In this document: positions 56,857-64,000 of the stretch, piece after piece | Numbering within the stretch: position 1 is the stretch's first letter | Layout of the letters: each line of letters begins with the position of its first letter | Assembly (NCBI RefSeq): GCF_023703465.1 | Contig: NZ_JAMQGP010000001.1 | Span: 310,001 to 374,000, forward strand | Direction of reading: 5' to 3' | From: Echinimonas agarilytica | GTDB taxonomy: Bacteria > Pseudomonadota > Gammaproteobacteria > Enterobacterales > Neiellaceae | DNA length: 64,000 bases | Translations under genes and position numbers: made by a program | Notes under the pieces: model-generated | Told to the model about the DNA's origin: nothing | What the model saw: only the letters and a program-made list of their open reading frames with translations | The model's database searches: none

Positions 56857-57270
56857 ATGACAGAATTTACCCCGTGGTCGTCGCTCATCGGCGGCGTAAT
56901 ATTAGGTACTGGCGCATTGCTGTTATTAATTGGCAACGGTCGTATTGCAGGCATTAGTGGCATTTCTGCTGGGCTCTTGGCTCGGTTTAGCCAAGAGTGG
57001 TTATGGCGTTTTGTTTTTGTTGTCGGACTGATCACGGGTCCTTTGGTCGCGGCCTTATTGGGTTATGGGTTGCCTGACATTGCACCGATAAACACGGTTT
57101 TAGTTGTGATTAGCGGTCTGTTGGTGGGGGTAGGAACGCGACTAGGTAGCGGCTGTACATCGGGACATGGCATTTGTGGATTGGGTCGTTTATCCAAGCG
57201 CTCAATGGTGGCTACGTTGGTATTTATGAGCGTGGCCGTTGCAACTGTCTTTGTCGCACAAATTCTCTAG
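56857..57270 (+). CDS. YeeE/YedE-family membrane protein, first half
   Basis: A 137-residue membrane protein with about four helices, of the YeeE/YedE (DUF395, PmpA/PmpB-like) family that imports thiosulfate or other sulfur species. The conserved Cys motif GSGCTSGHGICGLGR near residue 100 is the sulfur-contacting signature. Short members act as pairs, here with the next gene. It begins two bases after the upstream stop. Confidence 0.88.
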   Translation: MTEFTPWSSLIGGVILGTGALLLLIGNGRIAGISGISAGLLARFSQEWLWRFVFVVGLITGPLVAALLGYGLPDIAPINTVLVVISGLLVGVGTRLGSGCTSGHGICGLGRLSKRSMVATLVFMSVAVATVFVAQIL

Positions 57271-57280
57271 AAGGCTCGAT

Positions 57281-57691
57281 ATGACACATCTTATTTCTCT
57301 CATCTCAGGCGTTTTGTTTGGTATTGGTTTAACCATTTCGGGCATGGTGAACCCAGACAAAGTGATCGGCTTTCTTGATGTGACCGGGCACTGGGACCCA
57401 TCTTTGGCGTTTGTGATGGGCGGAGCATTGATGATTTATCTGCCCGGCTATTGGTTTTACGGGCGCCATCAAAATCAGGCTATTAGTGGCGGTAATATGC
57501 AGTGGCCGCAATCTCAACGAATTGATCGAAAGCTCATTTTGGGCGCAACATTATTTGGCTTAGGCTGGGGCTTAGTAGGCCTTTGCCCTGGGCCCGCGCT
57601 GAGTTCTTTGCTGAGCGGCAATCCATCTATCGGATTATTTGTTGTTTCTATGTTCATTGGTTTCGCATTAGCGAAATGGAAACAAGCGTAG
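57281..57691 (+). CDS. YeeE/YedE-family membrane protein, second half
   Basis: A 136-residue partner of the preceding gene. About four membrane helices are present. The conserved GLTISGMVNPDKVIGFLD segment and the second-half Cys motif GLCPGPALSSL mark it as the PmpB-like half. The ATG at 57281, 10 bases after the first half, is preferred to a start inside that gene. Together the two halves would form one transporter (inference from family). Confidence 0.87.
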   Translation: MTHLISLISGVLFGIGLTISGMVNPDKVIGFLDVTGHWDPSLAFVMGGALMIYLPGYWFYGRHQNQAISGGNMQWPQSQRIDRKLILGATLFGLGWGLVGLCPGPALSSLLSGNPSIGLFVVSMFIGFALAKWKQA

Positions 57692-57722
57692 AACCTTTCA
57701 CCTATTGTCATGAAATATTAAT

Positions 57723-57758
57723 ATATTCGATATTTCATATATGTGAGATATCGAATAT
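57723..57758. promoter_or_regulatory. 36-base palindromic operator before arsR
   Basis: ATATTCGATAT (57723-57733) and ATATCGAATAT (57748-57758) form a perfect 11-bp inverted repeat with a 14-base spacer that itself contains the palindrome CATATATG. It ends 38 bases before arsR. This is the expected form and place for ArsR autorepression. It is absent before the sulfur operon. Confidence 0.65.
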
Positions 57759-57796
57759 GATGTGCGCTCTACTATAGCTTTGAGCATCAATATATT

Positions 57797-58189
57797 GTGA
57801 ACACCTCCCCTAATTTAGCCAATGTCACAGACCCTGTTGTGACGACGGATTATCTAAAGGCGTTGGCAGACAGTAATCGCTTGGCGATCGCCCTGATGGT
57901 TCATGAACAACAAGAATTGTGTGTGTGCGAACTCATGCAAGCTCTGCAGCAACCACAAGCCAAAGTATCGCGCCATCTTGCTCAGCTTCGTGGTGTGGGT
58001 CTACTCAGTGACCGTAGGCAAGGCAAATGGGTGTTCTATCGCCTATCAGATGTTATCCCAGATTGGCTGTTCAATATGTTGAAGGCTATGGCTGAACAGG
58101 AGCGTGTTTTGCTATCGCAAATGCGGCAGCACCTAGAATTGATGGGGCAGCGGCCCGAGCGCATTGCAAAATGTTGCACCACTGACTAA
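57797..58189 (+). CDS. arsR: ArsR-family arsenic-responsive repressor
   Basis: A 130-residue winged-helix repressor. The As(III) site reads ELCVCEL (C42 and C44); the third Cys of the classic E. coli motif is replaced by Met, so binding may rely on two Cys or recruit the C-terminal CC (KCCTTD). The recognition helix is AKVSRHLAQLRGVGLL and the wing DRRQGKWVFYRL. The start is GTG at 57797. It precedes gapdh and arsJ in one operon and has its own long palindrome upstream. Confidence 0.87.
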   Translation: MNTSPNLANVTDPVVTTDYLKALADSNRLAIALMVHEQQELCVCELMQALQQPQAKVSRHLAQLRGVGLLSDRRQGKWVFYRLSDVIPDWLFNMLKAMAEQERVLLSQMRQHLELMGQRPERIAKCCTTD

Positions 58190-58203
58190 ACGAGGAGAAC
58201 AGA

Positions 58204-59211
58204 ATGACGATTAAAGTAGGAATTAATGGTTTTGGCCGCATTGGTCGCTTAGCGATGCGCGCAGCATTTGATTGGCCTGAACTTGAATTTGTAATGATTA
58301 ATGACGTTGCTGGCGACACCAAAACGCTAGCGCACCTATTAGAATTCGATTCCGTTCAAGGTCGTTGGCATCATCAAGTTGATGCTGAAGGCTCAGTCAT
58401 GGTGATTGGCGAACAACGTATTGCCTGTCATCAGCAAAAAGATATTAATGCTGTTGATTGGTCGCAATGTGATGTTGTGCTTGAAGCCACAGGGGTTCAC
58501 CGCGACAAGGCTATTTTGCAAGCTTACCTTGACCAGGGCGTGAAACGCATCGTGGTTTCTGCGCCAGTAAAACAGCCGGGTGTTGCCAATATTGTAATGG
58601 GCGTAAATGATGGCATTTATCAGCCTGACGAGCACCCGATCGTTACCGCAGCAAGCTGTACCACGAACTGTTTAGCACCAGTGATTAAGGTGATCAAAGA
58701 GCAGTTTGGTATTGAGCGTTGCATGATGACGACCATTCATGACTTAACCAATACCCAAACCATTTTAGATGCGCCGCATAAAGACTTACGTCGCGCGCGC
58801 GCATGTGGCATGTCGTTAATTCCAACGTCTACAGGTTCAGCCACAGCGATTGTAGAGATCTTTCCAGAACTCAAAGGCAAAATTAATGGTCATGCAGTGC
58901 GTGTTCCATTGGCCAATGCTTCGTTAACCGACATGGTGTTTGAGCTGAGCCAAGAAACCACAGTTGAAGCGGTAAATGCGGCGATTGAAGCGGCCTCAGA
59001 GAACGAAATGAAGGGCATTTTGGGCTACGAAGAAAAGCCTCTGGTGTCGATCGACTACAAGGGCGATCAGCGCTCAACAGTGGTGGATGCGCAAAGTACT
59101 ATGATGCTCGAATCTCGCATGCTCAAGATTTACGCTTGGTATGACAATGAAATGGGCTATGCCACTCGGACCAGTGAACTGGTGCTTAAAGTTGGGCAAT
59201 CGGACCAGTAA
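58204..59211 (+). CDS. ArsJ-associated glyceraldehyde-3-phosphate dehydrogenase
   Basis: A 335-residue GAPDH in an arsenic operon. The NAD fold starts GINGFGRIGRLAMRAA; the active Cys lies in AASCTTNCLAP; the C terminus has WYDNEMGYATRTSELV. In arsR-gapdh-arsJ operons this enzyme uses arsenate in place of phosphate to make 1-arseno-3-phosphoglycerate, which ArsJ then exports (established for this operon type). The surrounding genes, rather than the active site, make this the likely role here. GAGGAG precedes the ATG. Confidence 0.9.
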   Translation: MTIKVGINGFGRIGRLAMRAAFDWPELEFVMINDVAGDTKTLAHLLEFDSVQGRWHHQVDAEGSVMVIGEQRIACHQQKDINAVDWSQCDVVLEATGVHRDKAILQAYLDQGVKRIVVSAPVKQPGVANIVMGVNDGIYQPDEHPIVTAASCTTNCLAPVIKVIKEQFGIERCMMTTIHDLTNTQTILDAPHKDLRRARACGMSLIPTSTGSATAIVEIFPELKGKINGHAVRVPLANASLTDMVFELSQETTVEAVNAAIEAASENEMKGILGYEEKPLVSIDYKGDQRSTVVDAQSTMMLESRMLKIYAWYDNEMGYATRTSELVLKVGQSDQ

Positions 59212-59241
59212 GCCTATCTGATAGTGGATGAGGGGAGAGCA

Positions 59242-60447
59242 ATGAACAGTAACTTAAAGCAATATGCGCTGGTGACCTTTAACTACTGGAACTTCACCCT
59301 GACTGACGGTGCATTGCGCATGTTGGTGGTGCTGTATTTTCATCAGTTAGGATACTCGGCTTTTAGTATTGCCATGCTGTTCTTGTTCTATGAAGTGTTT
59401 GGTGTAGTGACCAACTTAGTCGGGGGCTGGTTAGGTGCCCGCTTAGGCTTGAATACCACCATGAACATAGGTTTAGCTTTGCAAATAGCGGCTTTAGTTG
59501 CCTTGGCCATGCCGTCTGCATGGTTGACCATTCCCTATGTGATGGCTGCGCAAGCCTTGTCGGGTATTGCAAAAGACTTGAATAAAATGAGCGCCAAAAG
59601 CAGCATTAAAATGTTGGTGAAAGGCGATCAGCAAAGCGCTCTCTACCGCTGGATTGCGATACTTACTGGCTCTAAAAATGCGCTGAAAGGCGTGGGCTTT
59701 TTTGTCGGGGGGCTGTTGTTAGCAGCGATTGGTTTCTCGGCATCGATGTGGCTGATGGCTGGTGTATTAAGTCTGGTGCTGATATTGAGCTTACTGGTGT
59801 TAAAACGCGACTTAGGCAAAGCCAAAAGCAAACCTAAGTTCAAAGACATTTTCTCTAAAAGTCGCAGTGTGAATGTGCTTTCAGCCGCCCGCATGTTTCT
59901 GTTTGGCGCGCGCGATGTATGGTTTGTGGTGGCCTTGCCGGTGTATTTGAGTGCTGTCTTTCATTGGCACCATACCCAAGTGGCTGGCTTTTTGGCATGT
60001 TGGGTAATTGGTTACGGAATTGTACAGGGGTTTGCCCCCGCCATTACACGCAGTAAAACGAGTCATCCCGACGGTGCAACAGCGCTATGGTGGGCCTCTG
60101 CTCTTGCCGTTGTGACTGCCGCTGTTGCGATTGCCGTGAGCGCGCAGTGGTATCCTCAGTTCAGTATTGTGATTGGACTTTTGGTGTTTGGTGCCGTGTT
60201 TGCGGTGAACTCATCGTTACATTCATACTTAATTGTAAGTTTTGCCAAAGAAGACGGCGTGTCATTAGACGTGGGATTCTATTACATGGCCAATGCCATG
60301 GGACGTTTAATTGGAACTGTGTTGTCTGGCGCTGTGTATCAGTTTGCTGGGCTTACCGCATGCTTGTGGGTGTCTGTGGTGTTCTTGGTGCTGACGTCGT
60401 GTATCTCGGTTGCCTTACCGCGCTACACCGAAGTTAACAATGCATAA
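59242..60447 (+). CDS. arsJ: Organoarsenical efflux MFS transporter ArsJ
   Basis: A 401-residue transporter with about 12 helices and the ArsJ N terminus KQYALVTFNYWNFTLTDGALR. It exports 1-arseno-3-phosphoglycerate made by the adjacent GAPDH. The ATG at 59242 follows AGGGGAGAG; an earlier GTG would add six residues. With no arsC or arsB/acr3 in view, arsenate resistance here may rest on this route alone. Its last 25 bases overlap the convergent GDT1-family gene. Confidence 0.93.
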   Translation: MNSNLKQYALVTFNYWNFTLTDGALRMLVVLYFHQLGYSAFSIAMLFLFYEVFGVVTNLVGGWLGARLGLNTTMNIGLALQIAALVALAMPSAWLTIPYVMAAQALSGIAKDLNKMSAKSSIKMLVKGDQQSALYRWIAILTGSKNALKGVGFFVGGLLLAAIGFSASMWLMAGVLSLVLILSLLVLKRDLGKAKSKPKFKDIFSKSRSVNVLSAARMFLFGARDVWFVVALPVYLSAVFHWHHTQVAGFLACWVIGYGIVQGFAPAITRSKTSHPDGATALWWASALAVVTAAVAIAVSAQWYPQFSIVIGLLVFGAVFAVNSSLHSYLIVSFAKEDGVSLDVGFYYMANAMGRLIGTVLSGAVYQFAGLTACLWVSVVFLVLTSCISVALPRYTEVNNA

Positions 60448-61004
60448 GCATGCCACGCTAAAGCCACGCCCATCAGCAAAAACAATACACCACTCAGGCG
60501 GTGTACAAGCTGCACATTCATTTGCCGTAGCACCGACCGCCCCAGCCAAACTGCCACACCCGTGGTCGTGCTCAGCGCCAAGGTTGATGCTGCCCAAACC
60601 ACCACGGCAGAATATTGTGTACTTAGCGCTGCTACGCTGAGTTGAGTTTTGTCGCCCAATTCAGCCAACGCAATCACACTGAAGGCAGAAAAGAACACAC
60701 GTTTGCCTACTTTTATCTCACCGCAATCTTGTGCGACCGCAGACTCAAGCAGTGCTTGAAGACCAAACACGGCAAACAATACGGCAGCAGCTAACACAGC
60801 CCATTCCGGGGCTATCAGATGACTGATAGAGCCGCCTACCAATACCGCCAACCCATTGAGCATTGCAAATGCAGCCACTGCACCGGAGAATACCGCTTTG
60901 GCTGAACGTCTTGCGGCCAACGTCATGCACACCAATTGGCTCTTATCGCCAAGTTCAGCCAAGGCAATTAAGCTAAAGGTGAACAAGCCTGCTTGAAGCT
61001 CCAT
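60423..61004 (-). CDS. TMEM165/GDT1 (UPF0016) family transporter
   Basis: A 193-residue inner-membrane cation transporter with six helices in two repeats. Each repeat has the family signature E-x-G-D-K-(S/T): ALAELGDKSQLV near residue 15 and ALAELGDKTQLS near 118. Members move Mn or Ca (for example Vibrio MneA). The ATG at 61004 opens directly at the first helix; an earlier reading would add 23 unsupported residues. It overlaps arsJ by 25 bases convergently. Confidence 0.9.
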   Translation of the reverse strand: MELQAGLFTFSLIALAELGDKSQLVCMTLAARRSAKAVFSGAVAAFAMLNGLAVLVGGSISHLIAPEWAVLAAAVLFAVFGLQALLESAVAQDCGEIKVGKRVFFSAFSVIALAELGDKTQLSVAALSTQYSAVVVWAASTLALSTTTGVAVWLGRSVLRQMNVQLVHRLSGVLFLLMGVALAWHAYALLTSV

Positions 61005-61111
61005 TAAATCGTTCCGCGTCAACAAAACTGTGATTCTAGCAAAACTCAGCGCAACCAACTCGAATGAAATCAATTACACTTAAAACATACTTCCAACATT
61101 GAATACGCTCT

Positions 61112-62284
61112 ATGCAAATCACTGATCGCGCAGTTGAAGACAAAACCATGCCATTGTTTCGCCTTGGCTTTCGTCCACTATTTTTGTTTGGCACCGTCTA
61201 TGCGGGGTGGGCCATGGTGCGTTGGATCTTGGTATTGAGCGGTGTTCTGCCGTGGGAGTACGCGGTGCCTGTGACTGCATGGCATAGCCATGAAATGCTA
61301 TTTGGTTTTGGCATGGCCATAGTTGTGGGATTTTTGACCACTGCGGTTCAAAATTGGACTGGCCACCGAGGCATTAATGGCACTCCATTGATGGGGCTTT
61401 TTGCGCTTTGGGTGGTGGCTCGAATCACCGCAAACTTTGCACCAGCCACATTGCTGCAAGTTCTTGCAGATGCGGGCTTTATGCTGGTGGCAATTGGCGT
61501 AATGGCGCGTCAGGTGCTGCTCGTGCGTAATTATAAAAATTTGGTGTTTGTGCCGGTATTGTCAATCTTCTTGGTATTACATTTAGCGCAAAGTTGGGCC
61601 ATGAATCATGATGTGATGTTGGCGCGCGCGCTTGGCTTCACGACCATTTGGTGTTTCACCTTATTGATTAGTTTACTTGGTGCGCGAGTCATCCCGTTTT
61701 TTATTGAAAGACGCTTGAGCGATACATTACAAAGAGATTCTGTGCCTTGGATTGTGTTGGCTCAGTTCCCGCTATTTCTATTGGCGCTGTGCGCATTGTT
61801 CAGTGCGCCTGAGCTATGGGTGCAGATCGTAGCAGCGATGGCATTTTTAATTCATGCACGGCGAGCGTTCATTTGGTACCGCAATGGCATTTGGCAAGAA
61901 CCATTATTGTGGTCACTGTATTTGAGTTATTTATGCTTGCCCATGGCGCTTGCTCTATTAGCCGTCAGTGGGATCAACCAATACAGCCCCGTCATGCATT
62001 TGCTCAGTGTGGGCCTCATCGGCGGCATGATTATGGCAATGATGTGTCGGGTGAGTTTGGGCCATACCGGGCGTCCGCTGAAGTCACATCCGTTGGCTTG
62101 GGTGTCAATGGCGTCGATATTGTTGGCGGCTGTTTCACGGGTGGTCATTCCTTGGTTTTTCCCAATATGGACGGTAGGTGCTTATCACCTTGCGGCCACC
62201 TTGTGGTTATTGAGTATTGTGACTTTCTTAATGGTTTATACTCGTTACTTTTTGCAACCCAGAGTTGACGGTCAAATTGGCTAA
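61112..62284 (+). CDS. nnrS: NnrS family haem/copper membrane protein
   Basis: A 390-residue membrane protein with about 12 helices. The N-terminal FRLGFRPLFLFGTVYAGWAM and the His-rich AWHSHEMLFGFGMA (a likely metal ligand) identify NnrS, which is induced by nitric oxide and protects central metabolism under nitrosative stress. Other conserved His are in MCRVSLGHTGRPL. It is divergent from GDT1 and lies before nrdD with an FNR-like site between. No NsrR, NorR or DNR site was recognised in its own upstream region. Confidence 0.9.
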   Translation: MQITDRAVEDKTMPLFRLGFRPLFLFGTVYAGWAMVRWILVLSGVLPWEYAVPVTAWHSHEMLFGFGMAIVVGFLTTAVQNWTGHRGINGTPLMGLFALWVVARITANFAPATLLQVLADAGFMLVAIGVMARQVLLVRNYKNLVFVPVLSIFLVLHLAQSWAMNHDVMLARALGFTTIWCFTLLISLLGARVIPFFIERRLSDTLQRDSVPWIVLAQFPLFLLALCALFSAPELWVQIVAAMAFLIHARRAFIWYRNGIWQEPLLWSLYLSYLCLPMALALLAVSGINQYSPVMHLLSVGLIGGMIMAMMCRVSLGHTGRPLKSHPLAWVSMASILLAAVSRVVIPWFFPIWTVGAYHLAATLWLLSIVTFLMVYTRYFLQPRVDGQIG

Positions 62285-62324
62285 TTAGACGTAGATCACA
62301 GCTTTTAAATGATCGTTCAATGTA

Positions 62325-62338
62325 CTGATCTAGATCAA
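62325..62338 (+). promoter_or_regulatory. FNR-like site upstream of nrdD
   Basis: CTGATCTAGATCAA differs from the FNR consensus TTGAT-N4-ATCAA by one base. Its centre lies 103 bases before the nrdD start. Activation of an anaerobic reductase by FNR fits established biology. Confidence 0.6.
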
Positions 62339-62434
62339 TCCATTGTCTGACTAATAGAAGCGAATTTTCTACATCTTGTGTATCTTTACCCTCATTAGTC
62401 CATATGTAGTGTTTTTTTGTGAGAGGGTTTAAAA

Positions 62435-64000
62435 GTGAAACCAGTGGTGATCAAGCGTGACGGCTGCCGTGTTCCGTACGACAGTCAGCGTATCAGGGAA
62501 GCTGTGATCCGAGCCAGTATTGCTGGCAATTACAAAGACAATGCCTATGCTGATTCAGTGGCATTAACCGTGACGGCTCACTTCGAACATTACGAAGAAG
62601 TGGATATTGCTGAGATCCAATCGGCGGTTGAAAATGAGTTAATGCAAGGCCCATACAAGGGGCTTGCTCGCGCATATATTGAATATCGACATGACCGCGA
62701 TATGATCCGCGAGCAGAAAAGTCGTTTAAGTTCAGATATTCAAGGCTTGGTGGAGCAGAGTAATTCGGACTTACTCAATGAGAATGCCAATAAAGACAGC
62801 AAAATTATTCCAACACAGCGTGACTTGTTAGCGGGAATTGTGGCGAAGCACTATGCCTTGCAATACATGCTGCCCAAGGAAATTTCACGCGCTCATCAAA
62901 GTGGCGACATTCACTACCACGATTTAGATTACGCCCCATTTTTTCCAATGTTCAATTGTATGCTGATTGACCTCAATGGCATGCTCACCAATGGCTTTAA
63001 AATGGGTAATGCGGAAATTGAAACACCGCGATCTATTGCCACAGCAACCGCAGTGACCGCACAAATCATTGCGCAGGTTGCCAGCCATATCTATGGCGGT
63101 ACGACCATTAATCGTATTGATGAAGTGTTAGAACCTTACGTCAGAGCGAGTTACAAAAAGCATCTCGAAGTGGCGCAAAAATGGGACATTCCTGATGTTG
63201 AAGCATATGCCCGATCGTGCACTGATAAAGAGTGTTATGACGCCTTTCAGTCGCTTGAATATGAAGTGAATACGCTTCATACCGCCAACGGTCAAACACC
63301 CTTTGTGACCTTTGGCTTTGGGCTTGGAACATCATGGGAAGCGAAGTTAATTCAGCAATCCATTTTGAAGAATCGTATTGAAGGTTTGGGCAAGAATCGT
63401 CGTACAGCGGTATTTCCTAAGCTAGTGTTTGCCATTAAAGAAGGTTTGAATCGCAAAGCCGAAGATCCTAATTACGACATCAAACAACTGGCATTAGAGT
63501 GCGCATCTAAGCGCATGTACCCAGATATTTTGAACTACGACAAAGTGGTTGAAGTAACAGGGTCTTTTAAAACCCCAATGGGCTGCCGAAGCTTTTTGTC
63601 AGATTATGAAGAGAATGGTGAATTGATTCACGAAGGGCGTAATAACCTTGGTGTGGTTAGCCTCAACTTGCCACGCATTGCATTGCAAGCCAAAGGCGAT
63701 GAACGTGCGTTTTATGCATTGTTAGATAAACGGTTGGAGCTGGCGCGACGCGCTCTCGATACCCGTATCGATCGTCTTAAAAATGTGAAAGCCAAGGTTG
63801 CTTCCATCTTATACATGGAAGGAGCTTGCGGTGTTCGCCTCAAAGCAGATGACAGCGTGGCCGAAATATTCCGGCGCGGCCGAGCATCCATATCATTGGG
63901 CTACATTGGTGTGCATGAAACAATGAACGCACTGTATTGCGACGATGATCATGTATACGACACGCCAGAACTACAGAAAAAAGCCATTGCCATCGTGCAA
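62435..64000 (+). CDS. nrdD: Anaerobic ribonucleoside-triphosphate reductase (5' part; runs off window)
   Basis: The first 522 codons of a class III ribonucleotide reductase. An ATP-cone domain occupies about 1-90 (VVIKRDGCRVPYDSQRIREAV). The glycyl-radical reductase core follows, with HYHDLDYAPFFPMFNC, the substrate-site Cys in that segment, and NGQTPFVTFGFGLG. The C-terminal glycyl radical motif and the activase nrdG lie beyond base 64000. The start is GTG at 62435, with GAGAGG about 12 bases upstream. It makes dNTPs without oxygen, and the FNR-like site fits that use. Confidence 0.95.
   Translation, partial: MKPVVIKRDGCRVPYDSQRIREAVIRASIAGNYKDNAYADSVALTVTAHFEHYEEVDIAEIQSAVENELMQGPYKGLARAYIEYRHDRDMIREQKSRLSSDIQGLVEQSNSDLLNENANKDSKIIPTQRDLLAGIVAKHYALQYMLPKEISRAHQSGDIHYHDLDYAPFFPMFNCMLIDLNGMLTNGFKMGNAEIETPRSIATATAVTAQIIAQVASHIYGGTTINRIDEVLEPYVRASYKKHLEVAQKWDIPDVEAYARSCTDKECYDAFQSLEYEVNTLHTANGQTPFVTFGFGLGTSWEAKLIQQSILKNRIEGLGKNRRTAVFPKLVFAIKEGLNRKAEDPNYDIKQLALECASKRMYPDILNYDKVVEVTGSFKTPMGCRSFLSDYEENGELIHEGRNNLGVVSLNLPRIALQAKGDERAFYALLDKRLELARRALDTRIDRLKNVKAKVASILYMEGACGVRLKADDSVAEIFRRGRASISLGYIGVHETMNALYCDDDHVYDTPELQKKAIAIVQ

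Overview
The window is a dense stretch of chromosome from a marine-type gammaproteobacterium, most likely of the order Alteromonadales (Idiomarina/Shewanella/Vibrio neighbourhood). This rests on gene content and order rather than any database search. The argininosuccinate lyase is fused to an N-acetylglutamate synthase domain, as in Alteromonadales and Vibrionales. The order rraA / hslU-hslV-ftsN / priA-rpmE / metJ-metBL-metF / ppc / argCBFGH / oxyR follows the 88-89 min region of E. coli. It is joined directly to mrcA-pilMNOPQ-aroKB-damX-dam-rpe-gph-trpS, which lies elsewhere in E. coli. No tRNA, rRNA, insertion sequence, prophage, integron or CRISPR array was seen.

Layout. 1-2450: end of a response regulator (minus), a noncoding stretch with a candidate small RNA, rraA and a sugar kinase. 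2600-6150: a PAP2 phosphatase, a glycosyltransferase and a chemoreceptor. 6160-10833: minus-strand operon argS-ftsN-hslV-hslU-DUF971, with a sigma-32-like promoter before hslV. 11024-15055: a LON-domain protein and a peroxidase, then a DUF4397 lipoprotein, an ECF sigma factor and a ChrR-type zinc anti-sigma. 15147-24752: priA, rpmE with leader, an exported nuclease, and the methionine regulon with MetJ boxes before metB and metF. 24749-33660: ppc facing argCBFGH, with paired ARG boxes between them. 33756-39138: two membrane proteins, aspC, oxyR, a PilZ protein and an HD-GYP protein. 39182-50928: PBP1A, the type IV pilus assembly genes, shikimate genes, damX and dam. 50936-55028: a hidden 59-aa DUF2970 gene, a small exported protein, a TorF-like porin, then rpe-gph-trpS. 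55126-60447: two accessory operons, a persulfide/sulfur-transport set (CoA-disulfide reductase-rhodanese plus two YeeE/YedE halves) and an arsenate set (arsR-gapdh-arsJ). 60423-64000: a GDT1-family transporter, NnrS, and the start of anaerobic nrdD behind an FNR-like site.

How the genes work together. Two amino-acid regulons carry recognisable operators (MetJ and ArgR). Envelope growth and pilus assembly (mrcA, ftsN, damX, pilM-Q) sit with c-di-GMP and chemotaxis signalling genes. Stress functions recur: sigma-32/hslVU, OxyR, ECF/ChrR with a peroxidase, arsenic efflux, persulfide handling and nitric-oxide-linked NnrS.

The best candidates for something undescribed are: (i) the ECF-ChrR-DUF4397 module, whose putative promoter contains a C8 tract that could vary promoter spacing; (ii) a tandem-hairpin small RNA on the minus strand at about 660-750; (iii) a possible pseudoknotted leader at the metB ribosome binding site; and (iv) the compact sulfur operon with triple CTAAT half-sites.
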